64,000 nt of DNA from Hymenopus coronatus (Eukaryota; Arthropoda; Insecta; Mantodea; Hymenopodidae), in NCBI GenBank assembly GCA_030762935.1, contig CM060899.1, positions 58,888,501 through 58,952,500 on the forward strand. Direction: 5' to 3'. Each line of letters starts with the position of its first letter. Position 1 is the stretch's first letter. Positions 10,571-21,380 of the stretch are shown here, piece after piece. The notes beneath the pieces were generated by a model. It did no database searches and was not told the origin of the DNA. It worked only from the letters and a program-made list of their open reading frames with translations. A program made the translations under genes and the position numbers.

Positions 10571-10982
10571 CCAACGAGATCATCCGCCAGGAGCCAGGAG
10601 CAGGAACTAGTCGCCCGAGTGTACTCGGGCGGGGGCAAATCCGAACTAATCAGGAATGAAACGCACCGGAGTGGCTAACCCCCTCCCTCCACCACCCCGC
10701 ACATGCAGCTCCAGCCGGACCAATCGCGTGAGAGCAGCCTGAGTATAAATACTGCCGCTATTTCAGCCAACGAGGTGACCACTCCGATAGGTAAGCCAGC
10801 CCGCGCCGGCTGCACAGAGGGAAACACCCTGCCCACATTACTTCGACACAGACATAAACGCTTGCACAAGACTACATCTTTTATATCACACGGGTAAATC
10901 CGCGAGAAAAGCGAATAGGTACCGTGGTGATTTGCCCCCACCCGAGTACACTCGGGCGACTAGTTCCTGCTCCTCCAACGAG
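10571..10982. mobile_element. GC-rich TIR element with an 8-bp flanking duplication
   Basis: Inverted repeats of 46 bp with one mismatch at 10596-10641 and 10929-10974. Each contains a near-perfect palindrome CCCGAGTGTACTCGGG. CCAACGAG occurs at 10571-10578 and 10975-10982, an 8-bp duplication of the length made by hAT or P-like transposases. On the left, 17 bp separate it from the TIR, so the exact boundary is uncertain. There is no transposase, so the element is non-autonomous. Base composition is clearly richer in GC than the flanks. Confidence 0.7.
10720..10795 (+). promoter_or_regulatory. Candidate CCAAT/TATA promoter and splice donor inside the TIR element
   Basis: CCAAT at 10720-10724, TATAAA at 10744-10749, and a strong donor-like ATAGGTAAG at about 10787-10795. 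The spacing suits an RNA polymerase II promoter with a short first exon. This is inference from motifs only. Confidence 0.35.
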
Positions 10983-11190
10983 TCAGTTGTGACCAAACCT
11001 TCACCGAGGAGACTTAGACCACACCACTGAAGATGCTCACCGCAGTCGTGAACGAAACGTCTGGACCTGAAAACTCCAGCAGATCACGGCTTCTCAGCCC
11101 AGAAAATTCTTCTAGTTATAATTTGGACTCCGGTCGTTAAAACTTACGACTACTGAGTTACCGGAAGTTTTTTCTTATCCTGCGAAGACG
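10983..11190 (-). mobile_element. SINE family F, inverted copy
   Basis: Read on the minus strand it shows TTTTCTGGGCTGAGAAGCCG, TGATCTGCTGGAGTTTTCAG and GTCCAGACGTTTCGTTCACG, matching 10460-10530. Together with the direct copy it forms an inverted pair around the TIR element. Confidence 0.65.
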
Positions 11191-11284
11191 GTCTACTCTA
11201 AGCTCTAAGAATGTGGAGCTGTTTCATTAATTTATTCATCGTTGGATATAATGTAACAGACTAAATGACGTAAAAATTCTGTTG

Positions 11285-11565
11285 TGCTTAATTATAGCAG
11301 AAATAGTTTTATTACTTGCTTCCTTGTAAGTAGAAGAGAAATAAGGAAATACTCAAATCTTTTAAAAACTGTCACTAAGTGAAACAATTATTGAAATTCA
11401 ATTGGCAGGCAAAAACAAAAGAAATATGAAACGAAATATGACCTCCCGTTTGAGAAGCGTTTAAGTAGTTTACAGTTAAAACCAATAATATCTCGGAAAC
11501 GGTTACTCTGCAAAAAATTGAATATGACATAAATTGGCTTAGCAACATTGTCTATATCTTAAACT
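11285..11565 (+). mobile_element. H1 internal fragment
   Basis: TAGCAGAAATAGTTTTATTA, TTGCTTCCTTGTAAGTAGAA and a diverged stretch to AATATCTCGGAAACGGTTAC. Both ends of H1 are missing. Confidence 0.75.
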
Positions 11566-12290
11566 ACATTACGTAGGCAAAACGGTATTCGGAAAATGAT
11601 TAACTATTTTAAAATCATTCTCGTCTAATAAACCATATAATTTCGATTTTTTTTTTCTTTCGAAAACGGTTGATCATAAAACAGAATGCTATTAACATTT
11701 TTGGTTTGTAACACCTCTATGAAGTGCATATTAGAAATGATGTATAAGCACCCATCAACCCTATGTAACTCTCTCCTTAAAGGAAAAGTAAGGCAATGGC
11801 ATGGTGTACCTTAGCGATGTAAATAATCCCATCGAAGTAGCACCTGCAATCTGTGCAGTAACAGAGATGGTTAAGATGTTCATCCCCAACATGACACCTC
11901 ATCCCAACCTCAAAAACCTTGAGGTGGTTGGAGAATGTGACAGCCGCTTCACCCTCCCGTATCACGAGTGATAAATAGACGCCATAATTAATCTTGGATG
12001 CCGTGGGTCGGGCCCAGCATATGGCACATTTCCCATTAATTACACGGAGACAACAACCCAGATCTGGCTGGAGCTACAAGGCCCCTAGTGTATACAAACA
12101 TTCTTTATCCCACCAAGAATCCCAAGCAAAAAAGTGCGCGTGCGGCGTTTGTCAACATTATAACACTCAGATGACCATCAAAAGATGAAATATTAAAACT
12201 ACAGGCGAGCAAAATTAACGTCCATAGATTTCTTTTAAACATACAGGGACCAGGTATTTTACGCGACTTTGCACGGTTAGAATTTTAAAC
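11566..12290. other. Unassigned DNA
   Basis: The GC content is a little above the flanks between 11820 and 12150, but no frame longer than 64 codons and no motif is recognisable. Confidence 0.35.
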
Positions 12291-12429
12291 CCTAATGATG
12301 ATTTCATTAATTTCGTTTGCTTTCTTTATGAAAGTATTATACAATGGTCGAGAGAATTTTATATTAAATCCTAACCTTTTTTTTTTTCTTTTTCGTAACA
12401 TTTCCATTGTTTTTGTATTAATTCTATTA

Positions 12430-12563
12430 ATCTTTGTGTCCCATCCTTGAAAAATACTGAACTTAAATATCAAGTTTGGTATTTGACCAACTTTTCCTTT
12501 TTGTGTGGAATGCAATAGTTTCTCTATACACTATGTAGATAGTACGTATAGAGAAAGTAAAAA
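12430..12563 (+). mobile_element. H1 tail fragment with internal deletion
   Basis: TATCAAGTTTGGTATTTGAC, then a jump to TGTGTGGAATGCAATAGTTT and an intact tail hairpin CTATACACTATGTAGATAGT ending TATAGAGAAAGTAAAAA. Confidence 0.8.
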
Positions 12564-13410
12564 TTACCTTCATAAATACTAGCTATATAAGTTAGAGAGA
12601 AAGCAAAATTGACAAATTTCTAATATGGACACCTTTAGGCGAAGTGTATGAGCGAAATTTATGACAGAAAATTCCACGTAAGAGTGTTTTAAATGTTTTA
12701 ACCGCCCCCTCATAAAAACAACTTCCAGAGAATTCACGAACTCGTATTATCATCACGTGACTCTTTTAATAGGAAACAACTTATTGTTAGCGGCTATGGT
12801 TCACGTCATCGACATTTTTTCTCTAAAATGTAAGCTCCCCCCAACCACAGACACCTTCCCCGGGCACCGGTCTATATTCCATCAAGCGACTATATGTGGG
12901 ACCAAGCCGGAAAAAGAAAGAAACGCTATATTTGAGTCGGTCGGCCATTTTTATAAAATTACAGTATCGCCTTTGACTTCGTTTCCAATTACCGCTCTAC
13001 TCTTTCCGTTCAGAATCACGGTAGTAACAAAGAGGAAGTGTAACCAAGGAACTGGAAAATATTTTCTGCGGTCATGGATTTTCGTCTCTCGATTTTTTTC
13101 TGTCTGTGCGACTTCACGGGTTTTAGCTTCCTAACAGAAATTACGTAAGCTATGCTTACTAAGTAAGAAGTGTATTTAATAATCAGTTCTCTCCTCGTAT
13201 TTAATGTGCAAGTAAGCGCCAGCTTTATTTATAAAATGGAATGTAAAGTAAAATCTGTGCAGTTGCATATTAGTTATTTTCTTGTGGGAAATAGTATAAT
13301 GTGTTGACTACATTGCAGGGCCAAGGATCCCAAGTATGTGTGCTCCGCGCACTGTCTACTACACTGGCGATTTTCCGTTCTAAACTCCCGTGGGAAAGTA
13401 GCATAGGACC
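12564..13410. other. Unassigned DNA with a 125-codon frame
   Basis: The plus-strand frame at 12757-13134 (125 codons) has no signal peptide or motif I recognise. Its composition is only slightly above background, and it may be chance. CGACTTCACGGGTTTTAGC and other short GC patches do not match any repeat here. Confidence 0.25.
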
Positions 13411-13600
13411 GAGCGATGTGGCGCCTTTTCGTGTGCACTCGCATTTGGGAGGTTGTGGGTTTAATTCCCATACCAATCCTTGAACTTTTGGGGGATTTCT
13501 CAGAGTCGCCAGGCAAATGTTGGGTAAGCTTATTACATCTTCCGAATTTACCCGTCCACAATTTCTTGTTCCATCATTTCCTTGTCCTCTGTTTCAGGGT
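13411..13600 (+). mobile_element. tRNA-like SINE, family G
   Basis: GACCGAGCGATGTGGCGCCT resembles a box A region. GTGGGTTTAATTCCCATACC is a box-B-like T arm. The body continues through CAGAGTCGCCAGGCAAATGT. The 3' limit is uncertain and no other copy is in the window. Confidence 0.5.
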
Positions 13601-13744
13601 TAAAGGACTACCACGGCGTTCGGCGGGTTGCGACTGGATGGTGGGTTGCACACCGTTAAGCGGTTATTCTGTGGTCGTCGGTACCGCTGGGCCTTCGGGC
13701 CTAACTCCCTTGGTGTGATCTCTGTGATGCTCGGGGCTCGTGTC

Positions 13745-13885
13745 GTGTGTAGACGCCGATCCCCATGGTCGCTTGAGTGCCTCGCTTTGGTGATTTCTGT
13801 CGCAGGAGATCGTGGGTTCGAGTCCCGCCATGGGCATGTGTATTTGTGTGTTTGTATATGTGTGTGTATTAGAATCAAAAATCAA
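13745..13885 (+). mobile_element. tRNA-like SINE with near-perfect T arm
   Basis: CCCATGG (about 13773-13779) can pair with CCATGGG (about 13836-13842) as an acceptor stem around GTGGGTTCGAGTCCCGC, a good box B. The A-box side (GGTCGCTTGAGTGCCTCGCT) is poor and the D arm does not fold well, so I call a SINE head and not a tRNA gene. A GT-rich tract follows. Confidence 0.55.
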
Positions 13886-14230
13886 AACAGTAATCAAATA
13901 GAATAACGAAGGAAATGTTATAAAAATGGAAAAAGGGGAAAAAAAGAAGGAAAAGAAAAACGAATACAGCGCCGAAATCTCGACAAGACTCCGAAACTGT
14001 ATTTTTAAAATAAAATAGAGATCGGGCAGCGTGAAGGGGTTCTGTAACCGTTAGGGACCCACCATGCTTGCGCCTGTCGTCATTCGGATCTGTTTACTCT
14101 TTGGGACTTTTAAATCATCTTTGGGGTCACGTAACACGCAAAGGGTCAAGAGGTCTACGTACGGTGCTCTGCCCCAATGGATTTAGAATTTGTTATTAAT
14201 TTAAGGATGGCAATATTAATTCTTGTTGAA
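13886..14230. other. Unassigned DNA
   Basis: Contains a purine-rich stretch near 13926-13962. No gene or repeat recognised. Confidence 0.35.
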
Positions 14231-14316
14231 TAATGAAACTATTTTCCGGGCTTTTAGGCCGGGAACTACGAGACCCAATGGATCACGGCCTACATGCCCG
14301 GAAGATAGTTTCATTA
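14231..14316. repeat. Small foldback hairpin element
   Basis: Arms of about 31 bp at 14231-14261 and 14286-14316 pair with only a few mismatches (TAATGAAACTATTTTCCGGG against CCCGGAAGATAGTTTCATTA), leaving a loop of about 24 nt. It could be a miniature snap-back transposon or the template of a structured RNA. Confidence 0.7.
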
Positions 14317-14495
14317 TGCAAGACACCGGCCGTGAAAGCCTCAGTTTGTACTTAATCTTGTTTTTTTTTAATTAAAATGTTAAATTTAATTTTAGAATTT
14401 TAGAAAATGTGATTTAATTAGTAAAATATTTAATAAGATCTGAAACTAGGGGCCCCATCCGCGCTAATCCTTAATCCTTTACATGTACTATAATA

Positions 14496-14742
14496 AGCAG
14501 AGCTGGGAAGTTTGTACCGATTTCCTTATGCAGAGTAAGAACGGCCAGGTTTGGCAATATCATGCAGCGCTACGAATGTTTCATAAGTAATTTTTGTCTC
14601 TGCAAACAGTACTGTTTACTTGACAACAGGTTCGTTTACCTCCTCCCCTGCGTTTTTATCAATGGCTTGTTTCGGTGCGGCGAGATGGTCGCTCGCAACG
14701 TATATACGGAACGGCGAACGGTATGAAGTTCTTAGTTCTGAT
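14496..14742 (+). mobile_element. MITE with imperfect 24-bp TIRs, copy 1
   Basis: The left end AGCAGAGCTGGGAAGTTTGT and right end GAAGTTCTTAGTTCTGAT (14719-14742 overall) are inverted repeats matching at about 17 of 24 positions. The interior AACAGTACTGTTTACTTGAC and GGCGAGATGG recur in inverted orientation at 34281-34470, which confirms a repeat family. Confidence 0.65.
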
Positions 14743-15721
14743 AATGAGTATTGACATTGTTATAAGTTATGTTTAAACGGGTGTCCATCTGTAATGAGAC
14801 TTCCTGACATTCCTCGTCGTCACGAGGTAGTAATTCATGAACAATAGTCAAGGTTATTCTATAAACAGACTTCCCAATTACAATGAAAAATATCTTAACT
14901 TTTTTTGAGGACAATTGCAATGCTGCAACAATGGAGATAATTTTTTTCTCTCCATTAAAACCTTTGCTGCTTAGGTTTAGCGTTTAGAATTCCTGCTATC
15001 TAAACGCATGAGTCAGACGTAAAAAGGTTTCTTTAACCTTTCTCACACAAGAATATTCCTGATGCTAACATTTAGGAGGGAAGAGAGATAGAAATAGTGA
15101 CACAGAACACTCATGGTCCACTGATTGACGGACCATAGTTTATCTTCTTTTATTTGCTTTTGTGTATTAACCGCCTCTAAGAAGTACTGTCTGACGAAAG
15201 AGTGCAGTTGTTAGCGGAGGTCGCTGGTGTAGCTTGGCACGCTTTAGACCGGCCAGAGAAGGCTGGAATATAGTGCAATAGTCTGAGCATCAAAACATCA
15301 GTACAACGTATGTAAACAGGCATAAACTGAACGATCCACAACAGGTTAAACTTGCTGTTTTCTTTGTCACTAATGAATATTAATCTTATACTTCATAAGC
15401 GTATGGCTACGCGCGGCGATATTTGCATTTTGACTTGATTCGAACCCGTCCCCTGTAAGGGATTCAAGTGTTGCATTCCAGTATTTTCGAACTGAACAGG
15501 GCATGCACCGGGAGTGAGGACGTAATACTGCTTATTTGTTTGTGTTGACGCAAGCTTCTACTCTTGGCCGTCTGCATTCATTCTTCAGACGGGTAATACA
15601 GCATTATTAGTGGTTTTGTAATCTCTGCTCTACACGAACTGCTTTCGAGGAAGCAAACGTATACAAATATTTGTATTCATCTCTGTATCAACACATGTAC
15701 CACTCATGAATTCTGAAAGGA
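14743..15721. other. Unassigned; possible tRNA-like relic at 15430-15505
   Basis: GACGGGTTCGAATCAAG on the minus strand near 15433-15449 is a box-B-like motif without a convincing box A. GGAGATAATTTTTTTCTCC at 14933-14951 is a short hairpin. No gene is seen. Confidence 0.35.
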
Positions 15722-15764
15722 ATGTACTTGACTGTTATGTACTTCTAGATAAAGAAAGTAAAAC
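15722..15764 (+). mobile_element. H1 tail hairpin fragment
   Basis: AATGTACTTGACTGTTATGT then TAGATAAAGAAAGTAAAA, joined directly to the next H1 body. It is a head-to-tail remnant. Confidence 0.5.
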
Positions 15765-16415
15765 TTCTTGTAAGTAGAAGGAATATAAGGAAATACTCTA
15801 AGATAAAGCGAGTCAAACTATCGCTATGTGATTGAAATTTGGTTCTCTTGCCTGGTCAGTAGTTGACAAAAATTCCCGCATGAGAAAAGCATAAGTATTT
15901 TAAAATTGAAACCAATAACAAGGAATAACTCGGAAATGGTTAACTCCACAAAAAATATATGACTTAAATCGAATGTATTACTGATATCCACATATTTTGT
16001 CTTGTTTCATTAAGTATTTGTCTGTCTCTTACAGTTTACCAATTATGCAAAAGTCGTTCTGAATAAAAAGAATTTTAGTCTACTCAAAAGAAATTCAATA
16101 TATACATTTTATGTGACACGTACATGGCTTTAACATACAGTATTTCGATTAATCTCGAAAAATGTTACATATAAAGGGTAGTTTAGGTTGGGAAAAGTAT
16201 CTGAAAATCTTCCTGGCTCATCCTTGGAAAATACAGAACTTAAATACTAAGTTTGGTATTTAATCGACTTTTCGTTTTTGAGTTATGCTGTCCACTCACA
16301 CTACACACAGGTGGACCTTTTTCTAGGACCTCAAAACATGTATTTTCGGTGAAATCTGGTCATAAAATATTTGGATGGAATACAATATCTTCATTTCATC
16401 CATATGATACATACC
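15765..16415 (+). mobile_element. H1, both ends trimmed
   Basis: Runs from CTTGTAAGTAGAAGGAATAT through AACTCGGAAATGGTTAACTC and AAGTTTGGTATTTAATCGAC to GGAATACAATATCTTC. The head is absent and the tail hairpin is degraded. Confidence 0.8.
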
Positions 16416-18023
16416 TAATTATTCCAAAAGGAATGGAAGTTTTCTGAAACGTTTTTTTTTGTGCTTATTTTGGGCCCCTTTCTAGAATAATAGTATACAT
16501 ACACTGATGTATATCAGTCGCACCGGTTCACAGACGTACGTGCTGTAATAATCTACAAAATAATAAGCAAGCTTCAAGGGAATAAAATTAAAAAAATAAA
16601 GTAATAAATACCCAAGAAAATAAAAAGCCAAACATTTTCAAATATAACGTCTTAAATATATATCACACACAGAACAACAGTCAACTATTCCAATGCAATA
16701 TTGTATCCTTTATGGTTAAACAAGGAACACTTAAGACAACACACCAACAACTATAAGCGAAAAATAAGATGACCAAATATATGTAAACACATCTGTTTAG
16801 TTATTCTTACACCCACCCCCTCTCCTAACTACAAGCCTTCACATATATCAGTTGTACCGCCTTAAGTAGAAATTTACCTATTCCTCCGGGTCATCCATGC
16901 CTACCAGTAGCGCCCAACATGCCAGTAACTCTCCATTATAGGTGGTAAAAGATCGCGGTATATACATTTTATTCCATGAACGTTGCGTTTAAGCAGATTC
17001 ACTCATTTTATTTTAACCTTCGTATTTTGTTAGGCTTTCACACATTCGACGCTAAATTAGAGAGATACGCAGAATAAATTGCGTGATTGGCACTTGTAAA
17101 TCACCAAAAGTATATCTGATTTATTACTGCTATTCTCTCGCTGTTTTGTGGCCATAATTCACGTGGTTATAAACAAAACGAACCGGAGCAATCAAAGCAT
17201 GTTCGGAAGACGGCAGTAATGATGTTCCGGTGCACCCTATATGGTCCTTTAACGACTGTTGGGAACTTTGCTACCTTCCGGCAGAGATATCCAACAATGA
17301 CTGTGAGGTTTCAATTAACCTCCGGGCTCATGCTGCGGGTTATCTCATTTCCCTCCGGAATTTTAACGCGGCACCTACACGGTTCCTAGCCTGGTCTAAT
17401 TTCCAGCAATGTCTTCAACAATGGTGTCCACGGAAACCTCCGAAAATATGCTCAGAGTTTCTGGAGTGAGATTTTTGTTGTGAACAGCTTAGACGTAAAT
17501 GAAATTATATACATAGATACTTATATAACACTACTAATGTTAATACTGTGCCGAGCAAGAAGCTCCGCGGGAGGTTCCATGTTCGATTAGGTTGATCACG
17601 CGTTCTCCTTAGGTTTTTCATGGTTTATCCTGATTGGTGGGCAAACATCGGACTAATTTCTCATCTACCAAAATTTCCTTTCTGTTATTTCCCTTTTATT
17701 CCGTATACTTCTCATATTTCAGGCGTGATTCTATTTTGTGGCATATGGCATTGTTGTATAGCTGGCGGAGTGACATAGTACGATAGATACTCGACCTTGG
17801 AACTGTGAGAGACTTGCACTCGTCTCTTACGTCTGTCTACCTGTGGCCTGTAGGTTCTTGTTGTTTCTTCACTTCATCCCTTCTTGAAGTATGTAGGTCG
17901 CTGTGCTTTTCATTAAGTGAGTGGAATGGAGTGAATAAATAAGATAAATAATGAAAGCTATGAATATATATATAAAAATGAAAAATTTTCTTCTGGAATA
18001 GTTTAGATAGATAACTTATTTGC

Positions 18024-18024
<1 letters not shown>
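16416..18024. other. Unassigned DNA, 1.6 kb
   Basis: The largest gap free of H1 in the left half. A 79-codon plus-strand frame (17230-17469) shows no recognised motif. ACTGATGTATATCAGT at 16501-16516 is a perfect palindrome. I see no SINE. Confidence 0.35.

Positions 18025-18066
<42 letters not shown>
18025..18066. repeat. (AAT)n microsatellite
   Basis: About 13-14 AAT units followed by a degenerate AT-rich run. Confidence 0.95.
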
Positions 18067-18780
18067 GTAATAATTATAATTAATATTATTAACAGAGATA
18101 TTTCATTATGATGTATAATTACAGCAATTGTTACTTAGTTCATATATACCTATAGTAAAATATATATGCTTGTAAGTTTAATTTAGTTGTAAGAACAGTA
18201 CTAGATACCAGTTCAAATGCTGCCGCCGTCTTCCAGCGATTAAATAGCTAAGGTACTGCTATATATCTTAGATTAGATGTAGCTGGTCACTAGCCATTTT
18301 ATACTGGATTCTACTATAAATATTTGTATGTAATTATTAAACAAGGAGGTGACCACCGGATGCAGGTATATGACCACAGAGATGCGCGGAAGTCTAACAT
18401 TTCCAAGCTCGCTTCTGGAGCTGTTCAAAGAAGGTAATAAATGACCCGTCGACCAGCAGCGCTCTAGTGTTTATGGGAAGTACTCTTTCTTTTGAGTGTG
18501 TGTTTGCGCCTTTTGTCCGGCATCGCCATACACTTAGAACCACACCTGAAAGATGAAAAGGAAACGGAATGAAAAAGAAGGTATGGAAAGGCACTTGGAT
18601 ATTGGGCGCGCGCCACTCGCCTGCTGAGATTGCAGTTCCCCCTATCACTTCACGTATATGAAGGGAGCACAGAACGCTAATAGTGATTTTCAATTGTTAG
18701 TGTAGCTATGGTCCAATATACTACAGAACAAATAGTATTTATCTGTTGCAACTTCCTGATTTTTTGTTAGTAAAGTTCAG
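18067..18780. other. Unassigned DNA
   Basis: A 99-codon minus-strand frame (18394-18693) has no recognised motif. Confidence 0.3.
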
Positions 18781-18799
18781 CATCAACCAAGTTTACTAA

Positions 18800-19221
18800 G
18801 AGAAGAGCCCTTGGACTCCCACTGGGTCAACGTTTAAGAAGGAAAAGTCATGTTACATTCATAATAAAGAAAATTCGTCACCGTCTACATGAACTAAAAC
18901 AAATCCTGTCCTCAAAATCTTCACTGTCTCTACAGTATAAAAGACTAATATACTCTTCACTGACCAACCTATAACGATGTATAGTTGCTCAGCTTCACCT
19001 TCTCAAATCCGATGAATACAAACTATTCAGAACAGATGTCTCCGTTTAATCACCAATGCACCATTTGTCAGAAATTCCACTGTTCTCTCAGATCTCAAAG
19101 TTCCAGAAGTTACACTTGTCCTCAGCAGAGCATAGCTCGTTTGACCATCACATCAACCCGCGAGTTCAACAAATTTCTCTAAACTACCCACCAAATCCAG
19201 AAAACAGAAGATTAAAACGAA
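18800..19221 (+). pseudogene. Jockey-like LINE reverse transcriptase, C-terminal relic
   Basis: Translating across frames gives a collinear match to the end of a jockey-clade non-LTR reverse transcriptase: LGLPLGQRLRRKSHV and LSLQYKRLIYSS in one frame (18810-18973), then after a shift QNRCLRLITNAPFVRNST (about 19027-19080) and SDLKVPEV, then after another shift HHINPRVQQI and NPENRRLKR. The catalytic palm is missing, so the copy is 5'-truncated and carries at least two frameshifts plus stops. It ends where an H1 foldback dimer begins. The clade assignment rests on remembered motif similarity. Confidence 0.8.
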
Positions 19222-19224
19222 ATA

Positions 19225-20118
19225 TCTTATGTGTTCCATTCACATGGCTTTCTCTACATCTCTGCAATAAACTATTGTTAAAACGCTTATGCTTCTATTT
19301 ACTTCATGCTAAACGAGAAAAAAGTAGCAGAAATAGTCGTATTACTTGCTTCCTTGTAAGTAGAACGGAAATAGCTGAGTACCATAGGTTAAATTGCTAG
19401 TCAAAAGCTGGTTGCTGTGTGACTGAAGTTCCTTTGTTTGTATGTACAGGAGTTGACAAATTCCTGTGTGAGAAAAATATAAGTTTTTCAAAGCCGAAAC
19501 CAAAAATAAGGAATATCTCAAAAGCGATCAACCCCACGAAAAAAAGTTTGACATACATTTTGTGTTTTAATGTGCTCTACATTTTTTGTGTGGTAAGTTT
19601 TTGTCCATCTCTTACGGTTTAGTGGTTATGCAGACTTCCGTAAAATTCATCCAGAATAAATAAGTCTGAAGTACTCTTAATTCTGGCTGATTTTTGCAGA
19701 ATTAGTAAACCCTAAGAGATAGACAAAAGCTTACCAACCAAAAAAATGTAAATGTTATTAAAGCATACAATTTATGTCACATACATGTGTTTCGTGCAGT
19801 TGGCAATTTTTGCGGCATTCTTGGTCATTGGTGTCAGCTTAAAATATTTAAAAACATTTCACATTTGAGAATTTGTCAACTCCTGGCAATGCAAAGAAAC
19901 GGGATTTCATCCACATGGCAACCAGCTTTTAGAATATCTGACTATCACTTTAGCCTAGTGTATTTCTTTATTTCCCTTCTACTTACAAGAAAGCAAGTAA
20001 TAAGGCAATTTCTGCTCATGTTTATCTCGATTATCATAAAGTAGATAGGAGTATAACCTGTTTAGCAATAATTTGTAACAGCGATGTAGAGAAAGTTATG
20101 TGATTGAAACACATCAGA
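19225..20118. mobile_element. H1 head-to-head foldback dimer abutting the LINE relic
   Basis: The left arm starts TCTTATGTGTTCCATTCACA and runs in sense to about 19667. The right arm runs antisense to GAAACACATCAGA at 20118. Both outer ends are H1 heads and there is no tail hairpin. Arms are about 440 bp each. This is the same architecture as 7031-8020, but the switch point differs. Confidence 0.85.
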
Positions 20119-20552
20119 TTTTTGGTGGGTCAATTTGAAACTTTGTGTAACTCCAATCGCTGGATATTACAAGAACCACAAAATAATAAACGGGAGACAT
20201 AGCCAACTTGTCCCAGAAAGAATTGCAATTTGTTCGTACTTGTTTTCGAAAAGAAGCAAAACGTTACCAATATCTTCTTTGAATAAAGGTAAGCATTCAA
20301 TATTGTAATTTGTGAACTAATAATGGTCCTAGCTTACCTCGCCCATTCATCCCATTCGTTTCGATGCATAAGACGGTACACGCGGGGGAAAAGAGTCGGG
20401 AGAGAAGCGTTGTGTGACCGCGACCCAGGTGCCATTAAAATCGTGGCCGCTTAATCTGACGACCCTGTAAAAGAGAAAAAAGCCCCGCAATTCGCCTGCC
20501 GACCGCGGGAAATCACAGAAAAACTGTCATTTTGGGATATGAAATTATATTT
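20119..20552. other. Unassigned DNA
   Basis: If the dimer is an insertion, this may include the displaced 3' end of the LINE, but I cannot confirm it. A 95-codon minus-strand frame (20451-20738) runs into H1 and is not a gene. Confidence 0.3.
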
Positions 20553-21380
20553 ACTTTCTCTACACATACTATGTACATAGTGTATAGAGAAGGTATTGTA
20601 ATCCAGCCAAAATACGATACCGGAAATGAATGTTTTGAGATACCCTAAATCCAAAAGAATACTTCTTAGAAAAATGTCCATGTGTGTGTGTGTCTGTGGG
20701 CAATATAGCTCAAAAACGAAAAGTCCGTTAAATACCAAACTTGGTATTTAAGTTTAGTATCTTCCAAGGATGCAAAAAGAAGATCTTCAAGAAAATCCCC
20801 CCACCGCAACCTACCCTTTACATGGTACATTTTTCAAATATTTTTATTTTCTCAAAAATAGCTCTAACGATTTTGATCAAAATACCTTAAGTTTAAAATA
20901 TTTTTGTGACAAACGAAATGAATATCTTGAATTTTCTGGGAATAGCCTCTTCATTCTGGAGGAGCAAACCGTAAAATAATATACAAAAACTTAGTACACA
21001 TATTAAATGTAGATCTCATTAAAACATACAATTTATGTCATATACATTTTTATTGTTGTTATAGAATTAACCTTTTCGAGATATTCTGTATTATTGGTTT
21101 CAATTTTAAGCCGTTTAAACTTTTCTCAAACGGGAAGACATCTTAGTTCTGGTTTGCTTACTCCTGGCAAGCAGAAGGATTGGCATTTCAATTGTTTCAC
21201 ATAGCGACCGGCTATCGCTTTAGCCTGTACAATTTTTTATTTCCCTTCTACTTACAAGGAACCAAGTAATAAGGAAACTTTCTGCTAATGTTTGCCTGGA
21301 TTATCATGGCGTAGATAGATGAATATGATTTTTAATTTGTAACAGAGATGTAGAGAAAGTCATGTGAATGGACCACCAGA
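20553..21380 (-). mobile_element. H1, near full length
   Basis: The tail hairpin ACTTTCTCTACACATACTAT ... ATAGTGTATAGAGAAGG is complete. The head ends GTAGAGAAAGTCATGTGAAT then GGACCACCAGA. Tail and head inverted repeats are both of the GTAGAGAAAG class. Confidence 0.9.

Noticed and set aside
10720..10941. Protein-coding gene in the GC-rich TIR element
   Set aside because: Frames on both strands (10703-10897, 10675-10941) overlap, lack motifs and stay within the TIR element; only promoter-like motifs are noted.
13773..13842. Possible tRNA gene with CCCATGG/CCATGGG ends and perfect T arm
   Set aside because: The D arm and box A do not fit a functional tRNA, and the sequence continues into a SINE-like GT-rich body. 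A tRNA scan would settle it.
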